The translations under genes were made by a program, and so were the position numbers. A model generated the notes under the pieces. That model was not told where the DNA came from. It saw nothing but the letters and a program-made list of their open reading frames with translations, and searched no databases. Shown one piece after another: positions 23,894-32,849 of a stretch of 64,000 bases of DNA (position 1 is the first letter of the stretch; each line of letters starts with the position of its first letter). The DNA comes from Ruminococcaceae bacterium UBA3215. Lineage in GTDB: Bacteria > Bacillota > Clostridia > Oscillospirales > Ruminococcaceae. The stretch is taken from the NCBI GenBank assembly GCA_002363155.1, contig DEWH01000013.1, positions 145,663-209,662 of the forward strand, read 5' to 3'.

Positions 23894-24772
23894 ATGGACG
23901 AAGAAAGGGATATGACCCGCGCCGACGAAATAACCCGCACCATTGTGCGCAAATACCGCAAACCGATATGGGGGCGTTTTCTCGAAGGTATAAAGAACTA
24001 CGAGCTTATAAAGGAGAACGACAGGATAGCCGTGTGTATTTCCGGCGGCAAGGACTCGATGCTGATGGCGATGTGCGTAAAGCAGCTCCAGAAGTACAGC
24101 AAGGTGCCGTTTACCGCCGAATACCTTGTCATGGATCCGGGATATGCCCCCGAAAACAGGCAGCGTATCATCGAAAACGCGGCGCTGCTTGATATTCCGA
24201 TAAAGATCTTCGATGCAAGGATATTCGACGCGGTGGAGATAATCGGCAAGAACCCCTGCTATATGTGCGCCCGTATGCGTCGCGGATATCTGTACAAGTA
24301 CGCCGGTGAGCTGGGCTGCAACAAGATCGCGCTGGGTCACCATTTCGATGACGTTATCGAGACGATACTTATGGGAATGCTGTACGGTTCGCAGATGCAG
24401 ACGATGATGCCTAAGCTTCACAGCGAGAACTTTCCGGGCATGGAGCTTATCCGACCTATGTATATGGTGCGCGAGGAAGATGTCATACACTGGCGCGACT
24501 TCAACGATCTGCACTTTCTCAACTGTGCCTGCAGCGTCACGGCAGACATAGATACCAACGGAAACGGCGGTTCCAAACGCCAGGAGATCAAGCAGCTTTT
24601 GAAGCAGCTCCGGGCAATCGATCCCGCAGTGGATATGCACATATTCAGAAGCGTGGAGAACGTAAACCTCCAGACTCTCATATCCTACCACATCGGCAAG
24701 GATTACCACCACTTCCTCGACGACTACGACAAGGGAATGAATATAAAGGGAACGATAAAGCAGTCGGAATAA
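23894..24772 (+). CDS. TtcA-like tRNA thiolation PP-loop ATPase
   Basis: An adenylating PP-loop enzyme: ISGGKDSM near residue 50, a CYMCARMRRG cysteine pair near residue 121 and GHHFDDVIET near residue 146, the layout of TtcA, which thiolates tRNA with a [4Fe-4S] cluster. A further cysteine pair near residue 212 could be cluster ligands. Substrate (cytidine 32 or another base) cannot be told from sequence. Coupling with cysE fits a need for sulfur. A terminator follows. Confidence 0.8.
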   Translation: MDEERDMTRADEITRTIVRKYRKPIWGRFLEGIKNYELIKENDRIAVCISGGKDSMLMAMCVKQLQKYSKVPFTAEYLVMDPGYAPENRQRIIENAALLDIPIKIFDARIFDAVEIIGKNPCYMCARMRRGYLYKYAGELGCNKIALGHHFDDVIETILMGMLYGSQMQTMMPKLHSENFPGMELIRPMYMVREEDVIHWRDFNDLHFLNCACSVTADIDTNGNGGSKRQEIKQLLKQLRAIDPAVDMHIFRSVENVNLQTLISYHIGKDYHHFLDDYDKGMNIKGTIKQSE

Positions 24773-24779
24773 AGTCTCA

Positions 24780-24813
24780 CCGGCACATTCCAGCGATGTG
24801 CCGGGATTTTTTA
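24780..24813 (+). terminator. Terminator after the TtcA-like gene
   Basis: CCGGCACAT and ATGTGCCGG arms followed by GATTTTTTA. Confidence 0.88.
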
Positions 24814-24831
24814 TAAAATGGTATAAAAGAC

Positions 24832-24860
24832 TTGATTTTTTCTGTGAAATAGTGTAAAAT
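24832..24860 (+). promoter_or_regulatory. Promoter for ackA
   Basis: TTGATT-17-TAAAAT about 60 bases before the ackA start. Confidence 0.7.
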
Positions 24861-24918
24861 TAATAGGTAACATTTTCGTGCAGAGCACGATCCATAAAAA
24901 CTGAAAGGAAAAAAGAAA

Positions 24919-26118
24919 ATGAACATTCTTGTAATCAATGCGGGAAGCTCGTCTCTCAAGTACCAGCTTATCGAGATGACGGACGAAAAGGTAATTGCAA
25001 AGGGTAACTGTGAAAGAATAGGCATCGGCGGTCATATCAAACATACGACATTCGACGGAAGAACTTATGAGGCTGACTGTGATTTCCCCACACATACAGA
25101 AGCTTTTGAAAAGGTAGTTGAGGCTCTTACAAAGGGCGACGCGGCTGTTATCGGCAGCATGGCTGAGATCGCCGCGGTAGGTCACAGAATAGTCCAGGGT
25201 GCCGAAGTGTTCCCGAAATCCGTTCTCGTTACCGACGAGGTTATCGACAAGATCGACGATCTCCGCGAGCTTGCTCCCGTTCACAACCACGGTCATGCTC
25301 TCGCTCTGCGTGCCTGCAAGAAGGTAGTTCCGGCTTCCGTTCCCCAGACAGTAATCTTCGATACCGCATTCCACCAGACAATGCCCGAAAAGGCTTATAT
25401 GTTCGGTATGCCTTATGAGGTATATGAGAAGTACGCGGTAAGAAAGTACGGCTTCCACGGCACATCTCACCGCTTCGTTACAATGAAGTATGCTCTTGAG
25501 ACCGGCAAGGACCTCAAGAACCTCAAGATCGTTTCCTGCCACCTCGGAAACGGCTCGTCCATAACAGCTGTTGACGGCGGCAAGTCGGTCGATACATCAA
25601 TGGGATTCACTCCCCTTGACGGTGTTCTCATGGGAACACGCTCCGGCTGCGTTGACCCCTCCGCAGTTACTTTCGTAGCTGACAAGCTCGGTCTTTCCGC
25701 TCCCGAAATGGCTGAATACCTCAACAAGAAGTCCGGATTTCTCGGAATTTCCGGTGTATCCAGCGACAACCGCGATGTTGAAGCTGAAGCTGCAAAGGGC
25801 AACAAGCGTGCTATCCTCGCCGGCGAGATACTCCGCTACGGCATCAAGAAGTACATCGGCGCTTATACTGCCGCTATGAACGGACTTGACGTTGTTATCT
25901 TCACAGGCGGTATCGGTGAGAACGCAGACCTCGTAAGACGTGATGTATGCCGCGATATGGACTACTTCGGGATCAAGATCGACGAAGCTCTCAACGAGAC
26001 TATCCACGGCAAGCTCTGCAAGATCTCCACACCCGACAGCAAGACAGAAGTATGGGTTATCCCGACAAACGAGGAGCTCCTCATAGCAAGAGACACCAAG
26101 GAACTCTGCGGTCTGTGA
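24919..26118 (+). CDS. ackA: Acetate kinase
   Basis: Converts acetyl phosphate and ADP to acetate and ATP, the energy-yielding end of acetate fermentation. The 399 residues match the family length. Signatures are NILVINAGSSSLKYQL at the start, HNHGHALAL near 115, DTAFHQTMP near 150, KYGFHGTSH near 177 and IFTGGIGENADLVR near 322. Unusually pta is not adjacent. Codon use is strongly biased (many CTC, AAG and GTT), as expected for a highly expressed gene. AAAGGAAAAAAG is the ribosome binding site. Confidence 0.97.
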   Translation: MNILVINAGSSSLKYQLIEMTDEKVIAKGNCERIGIGGHIKHTTFDGRTYEADCDFPTHTEAFEKVVEALTKGDAAVIGSMAEIAAVGHRIVQGAEVFPKSVLVTDEVIDKIDDLRELAPVHNHGHALALRACKKVVPASVPQTVIFDTAFHQTMPEKAYMFGMPYEVYEKYAVRKYGFHGTSHRFVTMKYALETGKDLKNLKIVSCHLGNGSSITAVDGGKSVDTSMGFTPLDGVLMGTRSGCVDPSAVTFVADKLGLSAPEMAEYLNKKSGFLGISGVSSDNRDVEAEAAKGNKRAILAGEILRYGIKKYIGAYTAAMNGLDVVIFTGGIGENADLVRRDVCRDMDYFGIKIDEALNETIHGKLCKISTPDSKTEVWVIPTNEELLIARDTKELCGL

Positions 26119-26135
26119 TCCGCGCCTTCGCGCTT

Positions 26136-26205
26136 TCGGGGCTCTGCCCCGAACCCCGGCGGGAGAGGGAGGAAACCCTTTTTGAAAAAAGGGTTATCCT
26201 CCCCC
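26136..26205 (+). repeat. Dispersed palindromic repeat, copy G (divergent)
   Basis: After the ackA stop, CGGGGCTCTGCCCCG and AACCCTTTTT-TG-AAAAAAGGGTT form two hairpins, followed by purine-rich GGGAGAGGGAGG. It resembles copy C in layout. Confidence 0.5.
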
Positions 26206-26263
26206 TCTTTCCAAAAAACTTTGATCGCTTCGCAGTTAATGGGGAAGGCTTTCAGAATATAAT

Positions 26264-26304
26264 AAAGCCTGCTGAAACCAACAAATTTCAGCAGGCTTTT
26301 TCTT
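26264..26304 (+). terminator. Terminator after ackA
   Basis: AAAGCCTGCTGAAA and TTTCAGCAGGCTTT arms (14 bp) followed by TTTCTTG. It abuts repeat copy H. Confidence 0.88.
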
Positions 26305-26305
26305 G

Positions 26306-26433
26306 TATTCAGATGAATATAGCTAACCGTGGAGCTGCACCCACCGATCGAAGAATGTCGCTGCGCATCAGTTTAGGGGGTCCAGCCCCCTTTTCCAAAG
26401 GGGGCTGGCGGGTCTGGGCGGAGCCCGGTCTCA
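26306..26433 (+). repeat. Dispersed palindromic repeat, copy H (long form)
   Basis: TATTCAGA-GAA-ATA-CTAACCG, GAAGAATGTCGCTGCGCAT, TTTAGGGGGTCCAGCCCCC, AAAGGGGGCTGGCGGG and TCTGGGCGGAGCCCGG occur in order. The first half matches copy F, the second half copy D, which shows they are one element. Confidence 0.88.
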
Positions 26434-26460
26434 AAAGCTCTCTTAAAAAAGTCTCTTCTA

Positions 26461-26479
26461 AAAAAGGCACGAAGTGCCG
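26461..26479 (-). terminator. Terminator after copA
   Basis: GGCAC-TTC-GTGCC and six U residues on the minus strand, about 80 bases past the copA stop. Confidence 0.6.
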
Positions 26480-26557
26480 GAGTGGCTGAACGACAGACCT
26501 GGCGCGTCCGCCGCCCGGGTCTCAAGCGAAGCCCATATGTTCTCTCAAACCATTTTG

Positions 26558-29077
26558 TTATTTGATTATTTTGTAGCCTTTGGCGGTTATCGCTTCTTCG
26601 ATCTCACGCAGGTGAACAAGTTCGCTGTTCAGATGAAGCACCGCCGTTCCCTTTTCGTGGCTGACATCGGCGCTCTCCACTTCCGGGAAGTTCTCCGCGC
26701 ATTTGCGCACAGTCGCTTCACAATGCGGACACATCATTCCGCTTATATTTATGGTGTACGTTCGGTCTGTGACAATACCCGCGGTTATGCCGACAGATTC
26801 CGGGATTGCATTTTTGCGGGGTCTGTCGTGCTTTGTAGAATAGGGTCTGAATAGGTTGAGACGAAGTGCATTGGTCACTACGCAGAAACTTGAAAGGCTC
26901 ATCGCCGCCGCGCCGAACATCGGGTCAAGCTCCCAGCCTGTCAGCGCGATGTAAACTCCCGCCGCAAGGGGAATGCCGATGATGTTGTAGATGAAAGCCC
27001 AGAAGAGATTCTGTTTTATATTGCGAAGTACCGCTCTGCTGAGCCGTATAGCCGCCGCTGCGTCGGAAAGGCTGCTCTTCACAAGCACAACGTCCGCCGC
27101 ATCTATCGCAACGTCCGTTCCCGCGCCTATCGCTATTCCGATATCCGCACGGGTGAGCGCAGGCGCATCATTGATGCCGTCACCGATCATAGCAACTTTT
27201 CCGTGCTTCTGCAAACTTCGGATAACTGCCTCTTTGCCGTCCGGCAGCACCCCGGCGATCACTTCGTCTATTCCTGCCTGCTTTCCGACAGCATCGGCTG
27301 TTCGCTTGTTGTCTCCGGTAAGCATAACGACACGGATACCCATATTGCGGAGCTGTTTTACCGCTTCGGCCGAATCCGGCTTTATCGTGTCCGCCACAGC
27401 TATGATGCCGAGAAGTTTTCCGCCTTTGGCGAAATACATCGGAGTCTTGCCGTTTCCGGCAAGCTCTTCGGCTTGTTTCTTTGCCTCATCGGATATTTCA
27501 GCAAAACCGGATATAAAGCCTGCATTTCCGCCGCATACCTCTTCTCCGCCCAGCACGGCTGTCAGTCCGCTGCCGGAATGTGCTTTGAATTCCGCCGCTT
27601 CATGGGCTGAAATGCCCTTACCGGAAGCATAGCGCATTATCGCCTTTGCAAGCGGGTGCTCGCTTCTCGATTCGAGGGAAGCCGCTGTTTCAAGCAGTTC
27701 CGTCTCGCTTGCTGACAGAGGGAGAATATCGGTAACTTCCGGCTCCCCGGAAGTTACAGTTCCTGTCTTGTCAAGAGCGGCTATCTGGACCTTGCCGGTC
27801 TCTTCGAGAGATACGGCGGTCTTGAAAAGTACGCCGTTCTTTGCGCCCACACCGCTGCCCACCATTATTGCGACAGGCGTAGCAAGTCCGAGTGCGCAGG
27901 GACAGCTTATGACGAGCACCGAGACTGCTCTTGCAAGAGCGTAGGGAAATGTCTGACCAACAAGAAGCCAGATTATTAGCGTAACAAGGGCGATGCCGAT
28001 AACAGTGGGAACGAATATGCCGGAGACTTTGTCGGCAGTTTTTGCAATCGGCGCTTTTGTGGCTGCGGCATCGCTCACGGTCCTGATTATCTTTGCTATC
28101 GCGGTATCTTCGCCTACCCTTACTGCCCGGCACCGCAGAAATCCGGACTGGTTTATGGTGGCAGCGGAAACCTGGCTTCCCGGCTCCTTGTCCACGGGAA
28201 TGCTCTCACCGGTAAGCGCCGATTCATTGACAGCGCTCTGTCCGTCAATAACCGTGCCGTCAACGGGAATGCTCTCACCGGGACGGACGGCGAAAATATC
28301 ACCGATACGGACTTCCGACACCGGAACGGTGACCTCTTTTCCGTCACGTTCAAGCACAGCGGTATCGGGCGCAAGCTTCATCAGGCTTTCCAGCGCGTCG
28401 GTTGTCCTGCCCTTTGAGTAGGCTTCGAGGGTCTTGCCGACAGTTATGAGCGTCAGTATCATCGCCGATGACTCGAACCACAGATTCATCATATCACTCA
28501 TGACCCGCTCATTGTCACCGTGAACCACCGCGTCGGTCATGTCGAAAAGCATGAAAACACTCCATACAAACGAAACGCCGGAGCCCATCGCAACGAGCGT
28601 ATCCATATTCGGAGCGCCGTGCAGTGCGCCTTTGAATCCGCTTATGAAGAACTTACGGTTTATTATCATCACTGCCGCCGCAAGTATCATCTGTACCAGT
28701 GCCATGGCAGTGTGATTGCCGTCGAACCACTGCGGGAGCGGAAATCCCCACATCATGTGGCCCATTGACACATACATCAGCGGCAGAAGTATGCACAGCG
28801 ACGCAATAAGCCGTTTTTTAAGCGCAGGTGTCTCTCTGTCCTCAAGTTCGTCCGCGCCGGAAGCCTGCTTCCTTTCAGCGCCTTTGAGGGACGCGCCGTA
28901 GCCTGCGTCCTCGACAGCCTTTATTATATCCGCGGAAGATGCGCTTCCCTCGACACCCATAGAGTTTGTGAGAAGGCTTACCGCGCATGAAGTCACTCCG
29001 GGAACGGAACCGACAGCTTTCTCGACTCTTGCGCTGCAAGCCGCACAGCTCATTCCGGTGACATTGTACTGTTCCAT
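26558..29077 (-). CDS. copA: Copper-exporting P-type ATPase with metal domains at both ends
   Basis: A P1B ATPase that exports Cu(I). Order: N-terminal HMA domain with GMSCAACSARV (residues 8-18), eight membrane helices, the phosphatase loop TGES, the metal-gating CPC (about residue 388), the phosphorylated Asp in DKTGT (about 434), and GDGINDAPAL (about 640). After the last helix the protein continues into a second HMA domain with GMMCPHCEATV (about residue 779), a position normally held by a separate CopZ chaperone. At 839 residues it is longer than the usual single-HMA form. No CsoR or CopY regulator is next to it. Confidence 0.94.
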   Translation of the reverse strand: MEQYNVTGMSCAACSARVEKAVGSVPGVTSCAVSLLTNSMGVEGSASSADIIKAVEDAGYGASLKGAERKQASGADELEDRETPALKKRLIASLCILLPLMYVSMGHMMWGFPLPQWFDGNHTAMALVQMILAAAVMIINRKFFISGFKGALHGAPNMDTLVAMGSGVSFVWSVFMLFDMTDAVVHGDNERVMSDMMNLWFESSAMILTLITVGKTLEAYSKGRTTDALESLMKLAPDTAVLERDGKEVTVPVSEVRIGDIFAVRPGESIPVDGTVIDGQSAVNESALTGESIPVDKEPGSQVSAATINQSGFLRCRAVRVGEDTAIAKIIRTVSDAAATKAPIAKTADKVSGIFVPTVIGIALVTLIIWLLVGQTFPYALARAVSVLVISCPCALGLATPVAIMVGSGVGAKNGVLFKTAVSLEETGKVQIAALDKTGTVTSGEPEVTDILPLSASETELLETAASLESRSEHPLAKAIMRYASGKGISAHEAAEFKAHSGSGLTAVLGGEEVCGGNAGFISGFAEISDEAKKQAEELAGNGKTPMYFAKGGKLLGIIAVADTIKPDSAEAVKQLRNMGIRVVMLTGDNKRTADAVGKQAGIDEVIAGVLPDGKEAVIRSLQKHGKVAMIGDGINDAPALTRADIGIAIGAGTDVAIDAADVVLVKSSLSDAAAAIRLSRAVLRNIKQNLFWAFIYNIIGIPLAAGVYIALTGWELDPMFGAAAMSLSSFCVVTNALRLNLFRPYSTKHDRPRKNAIPESVGITAGIVTDRTYTINISGMMCPHCEATVRKCAENFPEVESADVSHEKGTAVLHLNSELVHLREIEEAITAKGYKIIK

Positions 29078-29099
29078 AAATATCTTCCTTTCCGATACT

Positions 29100-29128
29100 A
29101 TTATACCATATTAAAACGAGATAATCAA
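29100..29128 (-). promoter_or_regulatory. Promoter for copA
   Basis: TTGATT-17-TATAAT on the minus strand, 23 bases before the start codon. Confidence 0.75.
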
Positions 29129-29237
29129 TAGCAAAGAAAACCGAAAAAAGATGAGTCTGACAGAAGCAGCTTCGGAAGCGCAGTCTAAGCGCATATACAG
29201 CATTTCCGCAAAATTGCAGCTGCCGCCGGCGGGTTTG

Positions 29238-29266
29238 TTGACAATTGGCTTCAAGGGTGATATAAT
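29238..29266 (+). promoter_or_regulatory. Consensus promoter for the gene at 29313
   Basis: Perfect TTGACA-17-TATAAT. Confidence 0.85.
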
Positions 29267-29312
29267 GTTATGTAAAGTTGTGTCTGCATACCGGAATTCA
29301 CGGAGATAAAGC

Positions 29313-30131
29313 ATGTTGATAAAAATCGGGCAATTTGAAATAACCGAATGCTGGGACGGAGTATTCTATAAAAAGCTGTCCGCGTATCCGGATATCACGG
29401 AATGGGAAATACAGACCATACTGGATTTCATCAGATACGAAAAAACTTACGGCAGAGATTGCGAGATCATTGCCGAAGATCAGATCATCGAAAAGATCGG
29501 GCGATACAGACCGGAGTATGAAAAAGGCACCCGTATCTCTCCTCCCGCCAGAATAGAAGAATGCACCGCTTGTCCGGCATATAAAGGCTGTATGACTGAT
29601 TATGTCTGCCACACTTCATCAGTCGGAAACGCTGTAAAGATCATAAGCTGCGGCAGTTTGCTCTCGCCGGTTCGCGCAAGGAATATGAAGGCTTCCGAGC
29701 TTGCGGAAGAAACACGGAATGCTGCTCATGACCCGGCTGATTATTTTGAATATATTATGTTTGCATGGGGAAACTGCCAAGCCGGAGATCGGCTTGTGAC
29801 AGAAAGAATGCTCGGGCATTTTCCGGATAAAAACGATCTTGCTCCTCCCGCGTTTGTTCCCGGAGTACGCTTTTTCTTTAAATACAGCGAACTTGCAAAG
29901 CACCCCTGCGCGGTCTTTGAAGGTGTCCTGCCGCTGAAGGTCAGAGATGAAGTTGTGCTTAAAGATTGGGTATCGGCAATTATAATCCCGGAGATATACC
30001 GCAGTACCTTTGAGCCATGTATAAATGAAGATCTGAAGCCAAGGATCCATTTTCTCCGGCAAGACGGCAAAGATATATGGGAATGGTCCGGATATGTATA
30101 TGAATACGTCAAAAGTCTTTATGCGACATGA
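29313..30131 (+). CDS. Conserved cysteine-containing protein, possibly ADP-ribosyltransferase-like
   Basis: A soluble 272-residue protein. The middle holds a Cys cluster (CTACPAYKGC, then DYVCHTSS near residue 98), followed by GNAVKIISCGSLLSPVRARN and a PADYFEYIMFAWGNC block. Proteins of this kind occur in many gut Firmicutes, sometimes under misleading database names. The order His-Thr, then a G-x-L segment, then an aromatic-rich strand loosely recalls DarT/ART-type folds, but no catalytic Glu can be assigned, so this is only a hypothesis. It has its own strong promoter and no obvious partner. Confidence 0.6.
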   Translation: MLIKIGQFEITECWDGVFYKKLSAYPDITEWEIQTILDFIRYEKTYGRDCEIIAEDQIIEKIGRYRPEYEKGTRISPPARIEECTACPAYKGCMTDYVCHTSSVGNAVKIISCGSLLSPVRARNMKASELAEETRNAAHDPADYFEYIMFAWGNCQAGDRLVTERMLGHFPDKNDLAPPAFVPGVRFFFKYSELAKHPCAVFEGVLPLKVRDEVVLKDWVSAIIIPEIYRSTFEPCINEDLKPRIHFLRQDGKDIWEWSGYVYEYVKSLYAT

Positions 30132-30190
30132 TCGGAACTATATCATAAAAGGCAGATTTACGCTTAACTATTATTATGGAAGGTGAATAA

Positions 30191-32005
30191 ATGCACAAGG
30201 AATTCTTAATGGGAAATGCAGCTATTGCGCGCGGAGCAATAGCCGCCGGACTTAACCTCGTTTCCGGCTATCCCGGCACTCCCTCCACGGAGGTGCTCGA
30301 AACTTCCGCAAAATGCAGCAGCGGTTCGATGTATGTCGAATGGTCCGTAAACGAGAAGGCTGCAATGGAGCTCGCAGCCGGAGCCGCTTACTGCGGCGCA
30401 CGCACAATGGTCACAATGAAGCAGGTGGGACTGAATGTCGCCTCCGACCCGCTGATGAGCCTTGCATATATCGGCGTCAAAGGCGGTATGGTAGTGCTTG
30501 TGGCTGACGATCCGGGCCCGATATCCTCACAGACCGAACAGGATACCCGTACTTTCGCTGCGTTCTCAAAGCTTCCCTGCTTTGACCCGTCTTCGGTACA
30601 GGAAGCCTATGACATGATCGGTGAAGCATTCGAGCTTTCCGAAAAGTACCATACTCCCGTTCTGTTCAGACCGACTACCCGCGTCTGTCACGGCTACGCG
30701 TCAATAACCGTTAAAGACGAGGACGAGTTTAAGACAAACAAGCCGGAGGGGTTCGTCCGTGACCCGTCGAAGTGGGTTATTTTCCCCCGCCTTTCCTACA
30801 ACGCGCATATTAACATAGAAGCGCGGAATGTTACGCTTTCGGAGGAACTCTCCTCTTACAGCCGAAACCTCATAATACCGGAAAAGGCGGAAGGCTGCCG
30901 CAAGGGTATTGCCACACACGGCATCAGCTACACTTACGTCACCGAAGCGCTTCGTGACAAGTCCGCTCCGCGTGTTATGAAGGTGACAACTCCTTTCCCG
31001 TTCCCGGAAAAGGCTGCGCTCGCATTCCTTGACGGACTGGACGAGGTGCTCTGCATAGAAGAACTTGACCCGGTGATCGAGCGCGAGCTGACGTATATCT
31101 GCGGAAAGCACGGACTTAAAGTGAAAATACGCGGTAAGCTTACGCATGATGTAAAGAATGCGGGTGAGAACACCTGCGGTTCGGTTGCCGGAAACATTGC
31201 CGCGTTCATGGGCTGGGAAATGCCCGGAAAGACGGAGACGGAAGCCGCTCCCGAACTTCCTGTCCGTCCGCCCGTACTGTGTGCCGGCTGTCCGCACCGC
31301 GCTTCGTTCTTTGCGGTAAAGGAAGCCATGAAGGGAAAGAAAGCCGTGTTCTGCGGAGATATCGGCTGCTATACTCTCGGAAACGCAATGCCGCTTGATA
31401 TGGTTGACACCTGTCTGTGCATGGGCGCGGGCGTGAACATCACACAGGGCATCGGCCACATCGAACCGGATACCGTCTGCTTCGCTTTCGTCGGCGATTC
31501 CACATTCTTCGCCTCCGCGATAACCGGCGCTGTGAACGCGGTATATAACCAGGCGGATATGACTCTCGTTATACTCGACAACTCCACCACCGCAATGACC
31601 GGTCATCAGCCCCACCCCGGAACCGGAAGAACGGTAATGGGAGAGATCGTCGAAAAGATAGACATTACCGCTGTACTGCACGGTATCGGCGTAAAGACAG
31701 TGGAGACCGTAAATCCGCTGGATCTTGGGAAAGCAGTCGAAACAGTAAAGCGCGTTGCTTCCGAAAAGGGAGTAAAGGCGATAATCTTCAAATCCCCCTG
31801 CGCCGTTATCATAAAGCCGGAAAAGCCGGCAGTCATAGACCCGGAAAAATGCACGAACTGCAAGAAGTGCATAAGATCGTTGGGCTGTCCCGGAATCGTT
31901 ATTAAAGACGGACGTGCAGCAATAGAGAACTCGCTCTGCACCGGCTGCGGTCTGTGCAGTCAGGTCTGCCCGTTCGGAGCGATAAGCGTAAAGGAGGGCA
32001 AGTGA
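30191..32005 (+). CDS. iorA: Indolepyruvate:ferredoxin oxidoreductase, alpha subunit
   Basis: Oxidatively decarboxylates aryl pyruvates from aromatic amino acids to aryl-acetyl-CoA, reducing ferredoxin; it can also run in the biosynthetic direction. The 604 residues show a pyrimidine-binding domain (SGYPGTPSTEV near 25), a TPP domain with GDIGCYTLG and GDSTFFASAITG (about 393-440), and two C-terminal [4Fe-4S] sites, CTNCKKC...GCPG and CTGCGLCSQVCPFG. iorB starts one base after the stop. GGAAGGTG is the ribosome binding site. Confidence 0.95.
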   Translation: MHKEFLMGNAAIARGAIAAGLNLVSGYPGTPSTEVLETSAKCSSGSMYVEWSVNEKAAMELAAGAAYCGARTMVTMKQVGLNVASDPLMSLAYIGVKGGMVVLVADDPGPISSQTEQDTRTFAAFSKLPCFDPSSVQEAYDMIGEAFELSEKYHTPVLFRPTTRVCHGYASITVKDEDEFKTNKPEGFVRDPSKWVIFPRLSYNAHINIEARNVTLSEELSSYSRNLIIPEKAEGCRKGIATHGISYTYVTEALRDKSAPRVMKVTTPFPFPEKAALAFLDGLDEVLCIEELDPVIERELTYICGKHGLKVKIRGKLTHDVKNAGENTCGSVAGNIAAFMGWEMPGKTETEAAPELPVRPPVLCAGCPHRASFFAVKEAMKGKKAVFCGDIGCYTLGNAMPLDMVDTCLCMGAGVNITQGIGHIEPDTVCFAFVGDSTFFASAITGAVNAVYNQADMTLVILDNSTTAMTGHQPHPGTGRTVMGEIVEKIDITAVLHGIGVKTVETVNPLDLGKAVETVKRVASEKGVKAIIFKSPCAVIIKPEKPAVIDPEKCTNCKKCIRSLGCPGIVIKDGRAAIENSLCTGCGLCSQVCPFGAISVKEGK

Positions 32006-32006
32006 T

Positions 32007-32579
32007 ATGAGCACAAACATAATGATATGCGGTGTCGGCGGTCAGGGCATCGTCCTCACATCAAAGCTTATCGCTGCCACAGCCGTTTCGCATGACGTTC
32101 CGGTGATGAGCGCCGAGACAATAGGAATGGCGCAGAAGGGCGGCAGCGTATTCAGCTTTCTGCGTGTCGGAGAGGGCATAAACTGCCCCATGTTCGGTGA
32201 GGGAGAAGCCGATATTCTGATCGGATTCGAGCCGGCGGAAGCGGTAAGAATGTTCCCGTATCTCAAAAAAGGCGGTACCGCGATAGTAAATACTCACCCG
32301 ATAATGCCGGTAACGGCAGCCCTTACCGGCTCGGATTACGACGGCAGGAATATGCTTGAATATATCGAAAGGAACGCAGAAAAGTCGGTATTCATAGACG
32401 GCGACAAGGCATGCACGGAGATAGGTTCGCCGAAAGTGCTGAATATGGTGATGCTCGGCGCTGCCGTAGCAAGCGGACTTCTCCCGTTCACGCTTGAAGA
32501 GATCGAGCAGACTATGAAGGCAACTGTAAAGCCCCAGTTCGTCGAACTTAACAGCAAAGCGCTCCGCTATCCGCGCTGA
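32007..32579 (+). CDS. iorB: Indolepyruvate:ferredoxin oxidoreductase, beta subunit
   Basis: The gamma-type domain partner of IorA: GVGGQGIVLTSKLIA (residues 9-23), ETIGMAQKGGSVFSFLRVG near 36, and NMVMLGAA near 149. The length of 190 is normal. AAGGAGG inside the iorA end serves it, so the pair is translationally coupled. Its last codons and stop (CGCGCTGACGCGC) belong to repeat copy I. Confidence 0.94.
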   Translation: MSTNIMICGVGGQGIVLTSKLIAATAVSHDVPVMSAETIGMAQKGGSVFSFLRVGEGINCPMFGEGEADILIGFEPAEAVRMFPYLKKGGTAIVNTHPIMPVTAALTGSDYDGRNMLEYIERNAEKSVFIDGDKACTEIGSPKVLNMVMLGAAVASGLLPFTLEEIEQTMKATVKPQFVELNSKALRYPR

Positions 32580-32654
32580 CGCGCCTTGTCCTGCGCGGAC
32601 TGCGCCAGCCTGCGCGGCTGGACCGCGGCGGGGAACGCCCCGCGGCGATAACCG
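32573..32654 (-). repeat. Dispersed palindromic repeat, copy I
   Basis: GCGCTGACGCGC, TTGTCCTGCGCGGAC and GCGCCAGCC match the reverse complement of copy A next to uvrA. GGCTGGACCGCGGCGGGG and GCCCCGCGGCG add a second palindrome. The iorB stop codon lies inside it. Confidence 0.8.
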
Positions 32655-32690
32655 TAATACGGAAATTAAAAAGATACCGGAAATATGCAA

Positions 32691-32725
32691 AAAGCCTTCT
32701 GTGGTAAAACCGCAGAAGGCTTTGC
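32691..32725 (+). terminator. Terminator after iorAB
   Basis: AAAGCCTTCTGTGG and CCGCAGAAGGCTTT arms with a 5-base loop; the T-tract is interrupted (TTTGCTGTTT). Confidence 0.8.
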
Positions 32726-32739
32726 TGTTTATATTATTG

Positions 32740-32768
32740 TTGCAAAATCGGACGATCTATGATATACT
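32740..32768 (+). promoter_or_regulatory. Promoter for the lipoprotein gene at 32850
   Basis: TTGCAA-17-TATACT. Confidence 0.65.
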
Positions 32769-32849
32769 GAATGATATCGGTATCAAAATGTAAAACGGTA
32801 TGGGGATAATATGTCTGCCTGCACCCGTACAAAAAAGAAAGGTAACCGT

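Noticed and set aside
26473..26545. A GGAGTGGCTGAACG stretch recalling a tRNA-Ser 5' end
   Set aside because: No acceptor-stem partner, anticodon arm or TPsiC loop could be found; the sequence belongs to repeat-rich intergenic DNA.
30701..32020. A 439-codon minus-strand open frame
   Set aside because: Antisense shadow of iorA, whose iron-sulfur and TPP motifs are intact.
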